From Adiantum capillus-veneris (lineage: Eukaryota > Streptophyta > Polypodiopsida > Polypodiales > Pteridaceae): a stretch of DNA of 64,000 bases. Positions 33,829 through 45,142 of this stretch are shown piece after piece. The position numbers and the translations under genes are program-made. The notes under the pieces are model-generated. The model searched no databases. It worked only from the letters and a program-made list of their open reading frames with translations, and had not been told where the DNA came from. How positions within the stretch are numbered: the first letter of the stretch is position 1; each line of letters starts with the position of its first letter. The stretch lies in the NCBI GenBank assembly GCA_014529385.2, contig CM043952.1:63602870-63666869 (forward strand). Reading direction: 5' to 3'.

Positions 33829-35918
33829 ATGAATTTGAGATCGGGCAGGAATCTCCGGGATAATCAACCAAAACAAGGGGAACCAGCAAGTGTCATATCA
33901 ACCGAGGGAAGTGTAAACCAAAGTTGGGTGCAACCATTAGAGCCGATCTTTGAAGGAAGTGTCTCTGATACTTCTTCGGAGAGATCTTACGAGATTTTCA
34001 CCGAAAACTTGGAACACTTGAACCTGAACAACAGAGTAAATATGGCAGCAGGATCATCAAACCCTTCCGCCACCATGAAGCTATTGTTCATAAAATACCA
34101 GTACAACAATGAGCAAGGTGCCAAGATCTACAAAGATGGAATGGACCGCTATTGTGTAAAGATAGAAGATAGACCTAGTGAGTTCAAGGACTTAGTGCCT
34201 GTGAAAAGGTGAAGGAAGCTTCACTTCGCTTCAAACAATACATTGAGAGATGTCCAGTACGTGAACGACCACAAGATGACAGACTATCTGTTCTCTTTAT
34301 TGAGGGACTGAGGAACGACACTCTCAAAAAGGACTTGCACTTGAAAGCTTGTACAAGTTTCGAGCAAGTAACGAGAGAGGCATTGTACTTAGTGGATAAC
34401 TGTACGGTTTATGGAGAGGTGTCAGCGGATACAGATTTTGCATCCAGTAGCTCCTCCTCCGTAGCGAGTGAGACTACCACTAAAAAGAATGTTCAAACAA
34501 CAACCATGCCAAATGTAGAGCAAATGATAGAAGATGCTCTAAAAAGGATGGCACCATACCAAAAACCATTGCCAAAAACACTGAAATGGTGTGCTATTGA
34601 ACAAAAATGGACAAATCATCCAACAGAGGAGTGTTATTACAACAAAGGGTATGTAAGGGAGCGCCAGTACGCACCTCCTGATCAATTAGCACCACCTCAA
34701 GTACATCCAGTACCTCGATACCCAACGGGAAATGTACCTGGACCTATGGGGATAGAAAGACCGCAACCGGTATTGGGACAACAACCACCTTTACCAGGAG
34801 CAAGACCAGTGGGCATTAGATATGCACCAACCTTAGAGAATCAGGAAGAACAAGCCTTAGTGCCTGTTCAAGCCTATTACGAAGAATCGGGTGCACACAT
34901 GTCTCCGACAGTTTATTACCCACTAGAAGAACCAAAACAACCAGAACCATGGGGCATGATGGGGAATGTTGGAATACCAACAATTACAAGTGCTTCTGAT
35001 GAAGCGAGATACAATATGGACGCAAGAACATTGATGTTCATAGCTCATGGAGGGTTAACAGGACAAAGACCATCCTACCCACAAAGGACGAATCAAATGG
35101 GACCAAGACCAGCACTAGGACCCTGTTACAAGTGTGGAGGTGACCATCTGATGAATGTTTGCCCACATACGGAAATCATTAGAATTAACGCTTATTGCAC
35201 TGAGTGTGGGGTTACTCACTTCATTGAGGATTGTTCAAAGAATCCAAACAAAGTGCAAAAGACGACATTGAATATGCTAGAAACTATTCCTACCAGCAGT
35301 GGGTCTGAAAATGAAACTCTGATACCAACGCAAGTTGTTACTAGAGCTCAAGCTAAGAAAACCACTAGAGAACCTAAGAATGGAAAGTTAGCGACTGACG
35401 TAGTTAGTCAAGGACCGCGGAGTCAGAAAAACACATGGAAAGCTAGAAAAGCACGCATGAAGTTGAGAAAAGAACGTGAAGACGCTATTCTAGCTGAGGA
35501 ACTAAAGCAAACTAAAGCTAGATTAGAAAAACTTGAGAGTCAAAACGGGAAACGAGAGATGAGCCCGGAAAGAACGAAACAAAAGAGTATCAAAGAAACA
35601 ACGAGCTTAAGCTCAAGGGGATCAGTGATAGTCGACAAAGTACACGAACCATTGGACGCACTGATGAGAGCTTACGAAGCTAGGTTAAAGAACAACCAAA
35701 CACAAGAACAGAGATGGATGACACACCCAAACGCGGAATTGGAAAAGCAGAGACTTGAAATGTGCATGAGAATGATCGAGACTGCACAAGCCTTATTAGA
35801 ACCACCAAAAGAAACAATGAATTGTGGAAAGGAAAACCCAATTCAGCAAGAGACTATCGTTTCACGGGTAGCTGAAAAGACTCCCAGTGCACAAAAGCCT
35901 GATAAGGTGACCGCATAG
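33829..35918 (+). pseudogene. Element E gag, frame-broken
   Basis: Starts MNLRSGRNLRDN, an N-terminus typical of plant Ty3/gypsy gags. The first frame stops at 34210; a second frame continues from 34209 with SLRFKQYIERCP and LFIEGLRNDTLKKDL, the C-terminal half of the capsid-like domain. The N-terminal half of that domain is not recognisable, so a deletion at the junction is likely. Pro/Gln-rich linker follows. Two zinc knuckles of C-x2-C-x3-H-x4-C type lie at about 35123-35161 (CYKCGGDHLMNVC) and 35196-35235 (CTECGVTHFIEDC). A coiled-coil Lys/Glu stretch (about 35430-35560) ends the protein. Confidence 0.8.
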
Positions 35919-35920
35919 TA

Positions 35921-36934
35921 TTGAACACAACTGATCAGGAGATAGAGAGTTTTCATCCAGTCATACAGAGGATTTACAGAAAAGATGAGGATTACAATGA
36001 ATTTTGGAAACAAGTGAGAGAGGCAAACTTTGCAAATGAGCTAAGTTGCCAAGCTATTCAGACAAATTGGGAAAAGGACATCAGGAATCCTCCCATAGTG
36101 GAATTTGAGGCAGGATCTCAAGTGGACTTGGATCTGCAATCTTACTAGGGAGATGGGGGCTCTGTTAGAACAATGGAGAGCAAACCTCATTCACTGAAAA
36201 CCTTATCTTCATACTTAGGAGAGTATGAAGCAAAATCCGAGATTAGAGCACTTCCCTCAAGAAAAATCTCATCAGAAAAAGTCATGGACTCGCAAGGATT
36301 GATAGAGATTTTGTCAACACCAGTGACATGCACTATCACTCTAGCTGAGCTTTTGAGGCTAAGACCACATATGTGGACCACTGTAGGAAAATGCTTGGAG
36401 AAATTCGGGATAAAAGATCCAACATCGAGATTGCAAGAGAGCATGGAGGAGCTGAGCAAGCCACAAAAGAACGCTAAGCCTGTACCCTTAAACAAGGTCG
36501 GAGAGTATTGCGAAGGTGAAGAGGGGAATACAACCTTACCAGTTGAATTCCAAGGAGTGAACACAATGGCAATACTAGACAGCGGAGCTGGGGTAGCCAT
36601 TGCTACAAAAGAAATCTGGAAAAAATGGGGGAAACCAGCAATAAGGAAGACTAGGTTGAAACTCCAATTAGCAGATGGACACATGGAGAAACCTATGGGG
36701 TTATTAGAGAAAGTTGTAGTGACTTCTTGCGGCATTGAATACGAACATACTTTCGCTATTGTCGATTTTGGCAAGGAGAATAACTATGATATCATATTGG
36801 GAAGACCATTCATGAGACAATTGAAAATGGTCCAAGATTGGGGCTACGATCACATATACTTGAGAAATATGGAAACCACTACACGTGTGAACCTGAAAGA
36901 CCATAGCTACAAAGATGTGAACCAACACCGGTAG
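35921..36934 (+). pseudogene. Element E first protease region (start of pol)
   Basis: Same frame before and after a TAG at 36146. Retropepsin signature: NTMAILDSGAGVAIATKEIW, with the catalytic D-S-G at 36578-36586, and NYDIILGRPFMRQLKMVQDW as the C-terminal block. This protease would cut the polyprotein. It lies in the normal place, between gag and RT. Another stop at 36932 and a frame change separate it from the RT segment. Confidence 0.82.
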
Positions 36935-37004
36935 AGGAGTTTGATTCAGCTACTTTGGCGGGATCCGAATTTCAGCTTGGTTAGGTAAACCCAAGGAGTT
37001 ATGG

Positions 37005-38282
37005 ATGTGTGGAGCTTCGAAATGTGGAAGTCTGAAACGAGAAGAATGTGTTTTAGAAAGGGCTATCGAAGACGAAACTTATGTAGGAGAACCCTTTCCA
37101 GAGGACACGTTTGAACCATTAGAATGGACACACATTCTAGCAACCCTAGATGTTTGTGCAATTCCGGATGGTCCCACAACGAAATTTTGCGACAAGGACG
37201 GGTACGACGTGGTTCCGTATTTCATGTTGAGAACTGTACTCAAAAAAGAAACTGAAAAGAACGATACACTGGAAAAAGAAGATGAAGAAGAGGTGTTTCA
37301 CGACATTCCCAATCATCCAGAGTGGGGAAATGAAGCAGACAACGAGTCAACGGACAATTCAAGCGGAAACGACGAAACTATAACGGATGTCCGATTTTAT
37401 GATTTTCCGAACCAAACTAAACAACGCCAGAAACACTATAGAGCAAAGAAAAAAACAAAAGGGGTTAGAACCAATCCGATGCCTAGAATAAGAGGAAAAA
37501 ATCAATTCCTAATGCTAGTAAAGGCTGAAGATTGTGTTAAGGATAAGATTTCTGGAAGAATGAGAGGCAGTGATCAAAAGAGCTTACGAAAAGACAAAAG
37601 AGGCTCAAGAAATCAAGTTCAAAAGAATGGAACGAAAACTGAAACAGAAAAATCAGAAAAGAACAAGCGCAACAGAGAACACACGGAGTCCAAGCTAGAA
37701 CGTAGAAACAAGTACAGAGAGCTCAAGAAAACTCTGAAAGAAGTTTGGACTACAGAAATTGAGAGTGGAGAGGACAAAAACGCCAAAATCAAGGAAAACA
37801 TGGATGTTCCCTCTCACTATAGGAAATTCACAATAGAGGATAGGAAGGTGATATTAACCCCACCTATTCGAGAGAGGAAGGAGAACGAATCTTATGACGG
37901 ACCGGAGGATGCAAAAAAAGTTGATTTAGCAGCTCCAGGTGAGCCACCTAGACCGGTGTACATAGCCACAGATTTGTCTCCAGGCGAGGAAGAGAGACTT
38001 TTGAGTCTTCTCAGAGAGTATAGGGATGTGTTTGCATGGTCTTATAAGGACTTAAAGGGAGTTGACCCATCGATATGCCAACACACAATCCCACTGAAAC
38101 AAGACGCAAAGCCTAGCAGACAGAGACCATACACATATAATGATACGTTTGCTAAGCGAATCAAAGAAGAGATAGATAAGCTAATGGAAGCTGAATTCAT
38201 ATACGAGATTGAACACACTGATTGGGTATCTCCGATTGTGGTAGTACCTAAGAAGAACGGAAAACTCCGAGTGTGTGTCAAC
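37005..38282 (+). CDS. Element E pol segment: acidic/basic linker and start of RT
   Basis: Open frame of 426 codons. The first 280 residues are a charged linker (EKEDEEEV, KKKTKGVR, EKSEKNKRNREHTESK) not seen in typical plant elements. From about residue 300: LSPGEEERLLSLLREYRDVFAW, DPSICQHTIPLKQDAKPSRQ and WVSPIVVVPKKNGKLRVCVN, the RT N-terminal fingers. A one-base frameshift at about 38280 breaks the RT at the VCVD-Y-R-K position; the next frame resumes at once with KKVNAATIRDNYPLP. Confidence 0.85.
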
Positions 38283-39380
38283 TAAAGAAAGTGAATGCTG
38301 CAACAATCAGGGACAATTATCCCCTGCCGATAACTGATCATGTTCTAGAGCGTGTATCAGGGAAAACAGCATACTCCTTTCTTGATGGTTTTTCAGGATA
38401 TAACCAGCTAGCCATAGCATTGGAAGATCAACATAAAACAGCTTTTGCAACGGAGTGGGGAATTTATGCTTATCGGGTTATGCCTTTTGGTCTAACCAAT
38501 GCTCCCGCAACCTTCCAGAGGCTGATGACGCATGCTTTCAAAGAATACTTAAGGCTGTTTCTCGAAATATACATGGATGACTTATGTGTACATTCTCTAC
38601 TGAGAGATGAGCATCTAGAACACCTAAGAAAAGTATTTGAGAAATGTAGGACATATCGCATTTGTCTCAATCCTGAGAAATGTGTGTTTATGGTCCGACA
38701 AGGCAGAATTCTGGGACATATTGTCTCACAAAACGGAATATCCACGGATTTAGAGAAGATAAAAGTTATAGTGGATATGCCTAGACCAACCAATGCGAAA
38801 CAAGTACAGAGCTTTATGGGACATTGTGGATATTATAGACGATTCATTTACATGTACGCTATAATAGGCCAACCACTTTACAGGCTAATAGTGAACTTTG
38901 AATGGACAGAGGAGTGTGAGGAATCGTTCAAGAAATTGAAAGAGGCACTCATTACTGCTCCAGTCTTGAAATCACCAGATTGGGAGAAGATATTCCATGT
39001 GCATATAGATGCTTCTGCATATGCAATAGGATGCATTCTGGCTCAGCCAGAAGAAGGAAACATGGATTTTCCTATCTGTTACGCCAGTCGACAGCTCAAC
39101 CATGCAGAGAAGAATTACACCACAACAGAGCGAGAAGGATTAGGAATGATCTATGCTGTGAAGAAATTTCGGCATTATCTTCTAGCCAACAAGTTTGTGT
39201 TTTTTACGGATCACCAAGCCTTGCTCTACCTAGTGAATAAACCATGCAATACCGGGAGAATAGTGAGATGGTTCATTATCTTACTGGAATTCGACTTCAC
39301 GGTAGTAGTAAAGAAAGGAAAAACACATCTTAGAGCTGATCATCTTTCGCGATTGACGAATGGAGAAGACCCTATAGGAG
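38273..39380 (+). CDS. Element E reverse transcriptase and RNase H domains
   Basis: First part of a 1214-codon open frame that continues to 41917. RT palm: [29 protein letters not shown] and the active site IYMDDL near 38570. Connection: GYYRRFI. RNase H catalytic residues visible as HIDASAYAIG, TTEREGLGMIYA, FFTDHQALLYL and LRADHLSRL. All catalytic residues appear intact. The archaeal-type second RNase H found in many Tat elements is not seen after it; a duplicated zinc module is found instead. Confidence 0.9.
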
Positions 39381-39426
39381 TAGATGACGACATGCCAGAC
39401 GCGTACTTGTTCAACATAGAAATGAT

Positions 39427-40148
39427 ACCTAAGTGGTCTCAAAATGTCGTTAACCTATTAACCTATGGAGGAGAGTTCGATAGAAGAGAATACAACCTGA
39501 AACATATTGCTATTCAGCAATCCAAGAATCTTCAATTGATTGCAGGAAGGTTGTATCAATTGGGAAATGATCATGTTTTACGACTATGCATCAATCCTGA
39601 GGAATATAATATATATCTGCGCGAAGCACATGTTCAGGAATGTGCATTTCATTGTTCAAGAAGGAACACATATAGGAATTTGTTACAATTGGGAGTCTAT
39701 TGGCCAGGAATGAAAGAAAGCGTACATGAATATGTCACTGTATGTATTGTATGTTCATCAAAACCGCCAGCCGAGTATTCGACATTATATCAGATAATGA
39801 TCGCTCCAGAATGGAGTCAGTATATTGTTGAATATCTCACAAATAGAACTTTCCCAGAAGGAACGTCAAAAGCTCGTCAGAAATCTGTAGAGACAGAAGC
39901 TAGAGATTACGCTTTAATAGGAGATCAACTCTATAAGAGAGGTAAAGACAACCAGCTTAGGATTTGCGCATCAGAGTCTGAGTATGTGATAATCCTGGAG
40001 CAAGCTCATGGAGGAGTAGGTGGAGGCCATTTCTCAGGTGATAAGACAACAAAACTTGTCTTAGCCGCAGGAATATGGTGGCCAACATTACATATGGACG
40101 CTGAGGAATACGTTAAACGGTGTGATGACTGTCAGCGGACCAAAGTAC
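39427..40148 (+). CDS. Element E duplicated H2C2 zinc modules
   Basis: Two related ~115-residue units in tandem within the same open frame. Unit 1 (about 39427-39768): PKWSQNVVNLLT, LIAGRLYQLGNDHVLRLC, EYNIYLREAH, then H..C pattern ending YWPGMKESVHEYVTVCIVC. Unit 2 (about 39808-40148): PEWSQYIVEYLT, LIGDQLYKRGKDNQLRIC, EYVIILEQAH, GGGH, IWWPTLHMDAEEYVKRCDDC. Each has the two His and two Cys of the integrase N-terminal zinc finger. Normally one such finger precedes the integrase core. Duplication is read directly; its effect on integrase is unknown. Confidence 0.85.
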
Positions 40149-41150
40149 CACTTAAAAGAGATGATATGCCGCTTAGACCAATGATGGGGGCAAGAGCTTT
40201 TGCAAAATGGGGGATTGATTATGTCGGACCCATTTCACCTCCTGCATATAAGACTCATGCACAATACATCGTTGTGGCTACAGACTATCTAACAAAGTGG
40301 GTCGAAGCAAAGGCAACTCAAAAAGCAGATGCCAGGACCACGGCACAATTTCTATATGAATACGTCTTTGTACGATATGGATTGCCAATAGAAATTGTGA
40401 GTGATCGAGGCACACATTTCATAAATGAAGTGATAGAGATCCTTCTAGATGAATTCATGGTAATCCATAGGAAATCAGCCCCGTATCATCCACAAGCAAA
40501 CGGACAAGCTGAAGCAACAAACAAAACCATATGCACGGTCCTCACGAAGATTGTATCTGAGTCGAGAACTGACTGGGACCAGAAGTTGCATTCAACATTA
40601 TGGGCATATAGGGTAGCATATAAAACATCAATAGGAACGACCCCATATAACATGGTTTTTGGGCTAAATGCTATCTTACCAATAGAATTCTTGATTTCAA
40701 CCTTAAGGGTGGCTAAGGATCTAGAGTGGACAGGGCACGAGCTCTCTGATAGAATAGATGACCTGGAAAAGCTAGATGAGCTTCGCCTAAAAGCAGTAGC
40801 TTCCATCTACGCTCAAAAAAGGCGACAAAAGGAATTTTTTGATAAGCATGTGCGGACTAAAGAGTTTAAAGTTGGGGACTATGTCCTAGTTTACACTCTG
40901 AAACAGCATGCTAAGAAGCTTAAAAAGCGAGGGATGGGACCTCTGGTGATTAAAGATCTATCACCAAGTGGAGCCGTCAAGCTTGCTACATTAGACGGAG
41001 AAGAAATGCCCAATTGGATTAGTGGATGCAGAGTGAAAAAGTATCTGTTGCCGCTAACACAAGACATGCTTCTCAAAATACATCAAGAAAAGCTGCGTGT
41101 CCAGAAAAAGAAAAAGATTGAGGAGGAAGCGCAAGCCGAGGCGAAGGAAA
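40149..41150 (+). CDS. Element E integrase catalytic core and C-terminal domain
   Basis: Same open frame. Core: KWGIDYVGPISPP (D at 40217), IVSDRGTHFINE (D at 40403), and HPQANGQAEATNK (E at 40511), the D-D-35-E triad that joins element DNA to the target. C-terminal: EFKVGDYVLVYTLK and GAVKLATLDGEEMPNW, an SH3-like GPY/F-type region. No chromodomain follows, in keeping with the Athila/Tat side of the tree. Confidence 0.9.
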
Positions 41151-41917
41151 GAATGGAGAAAAGAAGACTACTGCGTCAGAAACAGCGCAATGAAGGAGCA
41201 ATACGAATAAACGCAGTCAGTATAACAGAAATGGATAATGACAAAGAAGAACCCATCATTGAATGCAAAGTAGGAACCAACCAAATCAAAGCCAGAGCAC
41301 TATTGGATTCAGGAGCTCAAGCTAACCTACTTTCACTCAGTTTGTATAGACAATTGACAAATGACACTAAACTACAAACTGCCAAGCAAGAGTTAAAGAG
41401 TTACTCTGAGAATTCAATCAAAACTGTCGGATGCACAGTTTTACATATACAGATTAACCAATATGTGTATCCTCATATGTTTTACGTGGTTGAAGACCAA
41501 GCTACACAACATCCATTATTGCTAGGACAACCATGGCAGAAGCAATACAATGCAATGATTGACTGGAGTTCTAAATCAGTGCTTATCAAATACGAAGGTG
41601 AAAGTCAATCAGTTAAGTTCACCAAAGGAGCAGAGCCAACTCCAAAGGAAGAATCCACGGACAAGGGCAAACAACAAACAGAGAAAAAGAAGAAGCAATG
41701 GCAACCAAAAGTTTCTATACAACCGGATTACTCTTCGACGAGGAATTCTCAACAGTGGATAAGGAAGACAAGCAATAATATAACAGCTCAACCTTGGAAA
41801 AAACGGAGTCAAAGTTGGTATGGAGACCAAAAAAGGTTGTGCCAGAGAACACAAAGGTGGAAAACAGAGTCTTCAATACCAGACAACAGAGTGATCCCCG
41901 ACAATCAAGGACAGTGA
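41151..41917 (+). CDS. Element E second retropepsin-like domain after integrase
   Basis: Still in the same open frame as RT and integrase. After a basic coiled-coil-like linker (EEEAQAEAKERMEKRRLL) comes IIECKVGTNQIKARALLDSGAQANLLS with the catalytic D-S-G at 41306-41314 (quoted here as ARALLDSGAQANLLS), then QINQYVYPHMFYVVE and HPLLLGQPWQKQYNAMIDW. These are the N- and C-terminal blocks of an aspartic retropepsin. The active-site residues look intact. A second protease downstream of integrase is not part of the usual Ty3/gypsy order. Confidence 0.85.
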
Positions 41918-42333
41918 AACAGATCTGGATTCCAAAGAAGTTCATGACGGCACAAAGCTATAGCAAGCAAATTTGGATCCCAAAGATTTGTAAACAGGAA
42001 CTCCCTTCAATACAATCAACGGAAACTCCTAGGTATTTCAAGGCGAGGAAATCAACACACAGAACAAAGCAGGTTTGGGTCGCAAAGAGTTTGTGGCAAG
42101 CACAAGCAAAGCGGAAGCAGATTTGGATTGTGAAAAAAGACAACAAGGTAACGAAGAATCCATCTACTGATTCTACTACCGAAGTGCCAAAACCAACCCA
42201 AAACCCGACCACCAATCCTTCAATCAAACAAAGAGCAGCTTTATTGGAAAGACTGTTGTATCATCGCTCTACAATTGCATTGGGAACTTATGACCAAAAC
42301 AACTACAATGCTTCACCCACAGACACTTCATAG
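41794..42333 (+). CDS. Element E W-P-K repeat tail
   Basis: An overlapping frame continues the polyprotein after a likely frameshift at 41790-41917. It contains five copies of a K-x-[VI]-W-x-x-K motif: KLVWRPKK (41812), KQIWIPKK (41917), KQIWIPKI (41965), KQVWVAKS (42067) and KQIWIVKK (42115). The rest is Thr/Pro/Lys-rich. Function unknown; similar single motifs occur near the gag-protease junction of some plant Copia elements, so a nucleic-acid or host-factor contact is possible. The same motif ends the decayed minus-strand element at 6.4-7.3 kb. Confidence 0.7.
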   Translation: MEKTESKLVWRPKKVVPENTKVENRVFNTRQQSDPRQSRTVKQIWIPKKFMTAQSYSKQIWIPKICKQELPSIQSTETPRYFKARKSTHRTKQVWVAKSLWQAQAKRKQIWIVKKDNKVTKNPSTDSTTEVPKPTQNPTTNPSIKQRAALLERLLYHRSTIALGTYDQNNYNASPTDTS

Positions 42334-42355
42334 TCGTCCGGGAGGACTCAGACTA

Positions 42356-42367
42356 GGAGGGGGGGAG
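42356..42367 (+). promoter_or_regulatory. Element E internal polypurine tract
   Basis: GGAGGGGGGGAG, identical over 12 bases to the tract before the 3' LTR (48437-48448). It lies just after pol, at the start of the ORF3 spacer. A second PPT could prime an additional plus strand. Confidence 0.7.
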
Positions 42368-42368
42368 G

Positions 42369-45142
42369 TATACAGGAGCTACAAAGCAGCTACAAGCGAA
42401 AAAAACAAAGAAAAACAAAAATTATATTACAAGGGCAGTGTCTTACATGATTTTGCAATTTTTTATGTTTGATTGCGGATATTGATAATATTTATGCCCT
42501 TATATACCTTGTTTTGCAACAAGAAGAGATCAAATGATGAATTTGGGTCTCTAGATGTGTAAATATCACTAAATAAGAGTGTTTTTGGAGCTAAAAAGTG
42601 GAAAAAAGTGGTAATCCAAGTCCAGAAATCACAAAGAAGTGTATATTCATATACACAGGGTTACCAGCTATTTATCGTGTATGTTTGAATTTTTTGGCTT
42701 CAATTTGCTATTTTCCTTTATTTTTTATGATTTTCTTAATAAAATAAAAGAAAAATAAAAAAGCAGGTGAAATGAGATCGGAAAAAAGAAAAGAATAGAC
42801 GGTGATGGTCCTAATGACAAGGGCAACCCATGGTAAAAATGGGGTACAATTCTGAAAAAGTTGCGGAAAGCCCGAAATGACAGAATTTTGGCAAAGTGGA
42901 CAGATTTCTCAGAAACAGGTCAAACGGAGTCCAAATTGAGAAATTTCAAATCCTAAAGTGCATTTCACGACGAGATAGGAGCACATGTCAAATTTGGTAA
43001 CAAGTGATCCGGGAAGCCCGAAGTTAAGTATTTTTCACTTCACTATCAAGCTCATTTCCACTATTACCTTCTTGGAGAGAGCAAAGAGCACACAGGAGCA
43101 TCCGACCTTCTACCGCCTTCTACGACTGCTACGAGAGCTCAGAGGACACCAGACATGAGAGGTAGACTCGTTGCCATAAGCTTTTGATGCTTATCGTTAA
43201 CTTTTGTCGCGAAAACTCACCAAAACCAAGAAACAAGAGCAGACGGGGAATGGGGAAGAACGCTAGGTAGGGGCACAACCGCCTAACCAAACCTTGCAAG
43301 AACTTAGAGGTGGGTTACCCTAGTATAGGAGATGAGTTTCTAGCACTCAAAGCTCGAGAAAGAACGACTGGAAAAACCCTAGGTCAACAGAGCCTGCAAG
43401 AGGCAAACAGAAAAAAGTTGTCGGAACGACACAAAACTTCTCAGAAAGCTTAACAACATCGAGGGCAATGCAACCATGGAGTATCTCCAGGTTTGGACCA
43501 CCAAAAGTAGGTCGGAACAACCGATTCGGCTGCGGACACAAAGCGTCATTTTGGCATAACGGCTAAAATTGACGACCAAATGACATGAAACTTCACAAGC
43601 AGTTTCAAATATACATGGATGACTTATGTTTGCAAGCAAAACCCAAAAGAAAGCTGATTCACTTACCGATGGTGAAAAAGACGCTTTCGGGCAACCAAAT
43701 GGAGAAAGATGGAGAACGGGGAGCCAAAGTCAAGTTCAACCAAATGGATGGCTTCACAACATATCCAATGAGCTGGAAATGCAACTCTCAAGAAGAAAAG
43801 TTGAAGAAATTCAACTCCAAGGCAAAAAGACGACTTCGGAGACTGAAATGCCTATAAGGGGGCTTTTTAGCTAAACTGATGACTTTTTAAGTTGAAAACT
43901 AGTTAGCAGGGCTTAGGGCACTAGCACAAAGCATTCTTTGCACAAAAAGACCAACATTTCAAGAAAAGACATCATACGCGTATGATGTCTCACAGCATGA
44001 TTTTCACATCCATTTCAACATTTGAGTGCATAGCCTCATTCCACATGTTAATCACATCCTATGAACCAAGTATCATGAGAATTGGAGTTAGAAAACCCAA
44101 GGAAAACCAAAAAGACGCAAAGTAGGCCATAAAATTGATTTTTGGTCCTAATTTTGTCAAAATAACTCCAAACTCATTGAAACTTTGTAGGATTGTTGAT
44201 TAACACATCTACAAGCTATCTGGAACCAAAAAGCACCATTTTGACACAAAAGACATCATACGCGTATGATGTCTATTTGCACTTACAGAGCCAAAAATGC
44301 TCATTTGTCATCATACATCCATTATATATATCTAATACATGCTACATATGAAGTTTGGAACCATTTGGTCAAGTGGATCACCCCATTAGCCCAATTAAGA
44401 GAAAATCCTTCATACAAAGCCTATTTTTGTCCCAAATCCAACATATTCAAGTCCAAACCAAGATTTGAGTATAAACAGTCCTTCACTAGCACATGGAGAG
44501 TCCACAGAACCAATCCCATGAAAAATTGATGAAAAAGACATCATACGCGTATGATGTCTCCAGAGCCATTTTTAGCCCAAATTCTATCCAAACTTGATAA
44601 ATCCACTGAATAAGCCTATCTAAAGCCAAAACCAAGCTTATAGAGAAAATTGGTCCAAAAATGCACTAAAAGACATCATACGCGTATGATGTCTCACTAT
44701 GTGATTTTGGCACCTCAGGGCTTCAACCACCAAACAGAAGTGTTCTACATGCCATTTGAAGTAATCCACCAAGTTTTACCCAATTTGGATCATAAAATCC
44801 ATTTCCCTTTCAAAATTTTGCCAAGAGCCTGAACTGGACTAAACTGGCCAAAACTTGACCAAATGGGATCCAAACTCAAATCCAAGCATATGATACTCAT
44901 GTATACACTATCAGCTACAAGCACAACCAATATGAAGTCATTCTGACACAAAAGACATCATACGCGTATGATGTCTCAAGCATGTTTTTGAGCCCAGTTT
45001 GCATATTTTTTCACCTACATTGCATCCTTAGGCCCTGAATAGCTCATGTTTCAATTTTCAAGTCATTTGAATAGTTAAAAGCTTCATTTCGGCTTTCAGT
45101 ACTAAAAAGACGCTAACTTCTGAAATTGGAGTTACAGGATCC
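42369..45142 (+). other. Element E spacer between pol and ORF3, five palindromes
   Basis: About 2.8 kb without a convincing gene. Five copies of the 24-bp palindrome lie at 43967-43990, 44251-44274, 44536-44559, 44671-44694 and 44953-44976, all perfect. The spacing DNA is loosely repeated. At 43607-43629 there is an exact 23-base copy of the RT active-site sequence (38565-38587). Short ORFs at 43585-43874 have no recognisable domain. ORF3 may be expressed from a promoter or splice acceptor here, but I cannot point to one. Confidence 0.7.

Noticed and set aside
36187-36774. 195-codon minus-strand ORF
   Set aside because: Shadow of the element E protease region on the opposite strand; no recognisable domain.
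43585-43874. ORF containing IYMDDLC as a second reverse transcriptase
   Set aside because: Only 23 bases match the RT; no other RT motif surrounds it.
33826-44976. Palindrome series considered as a CRISPR-like array
   Set aside because: The context is a plant LTR retrotransposon, spacers are unequal in length and loosely repetitive, and no cas-like gene exists.
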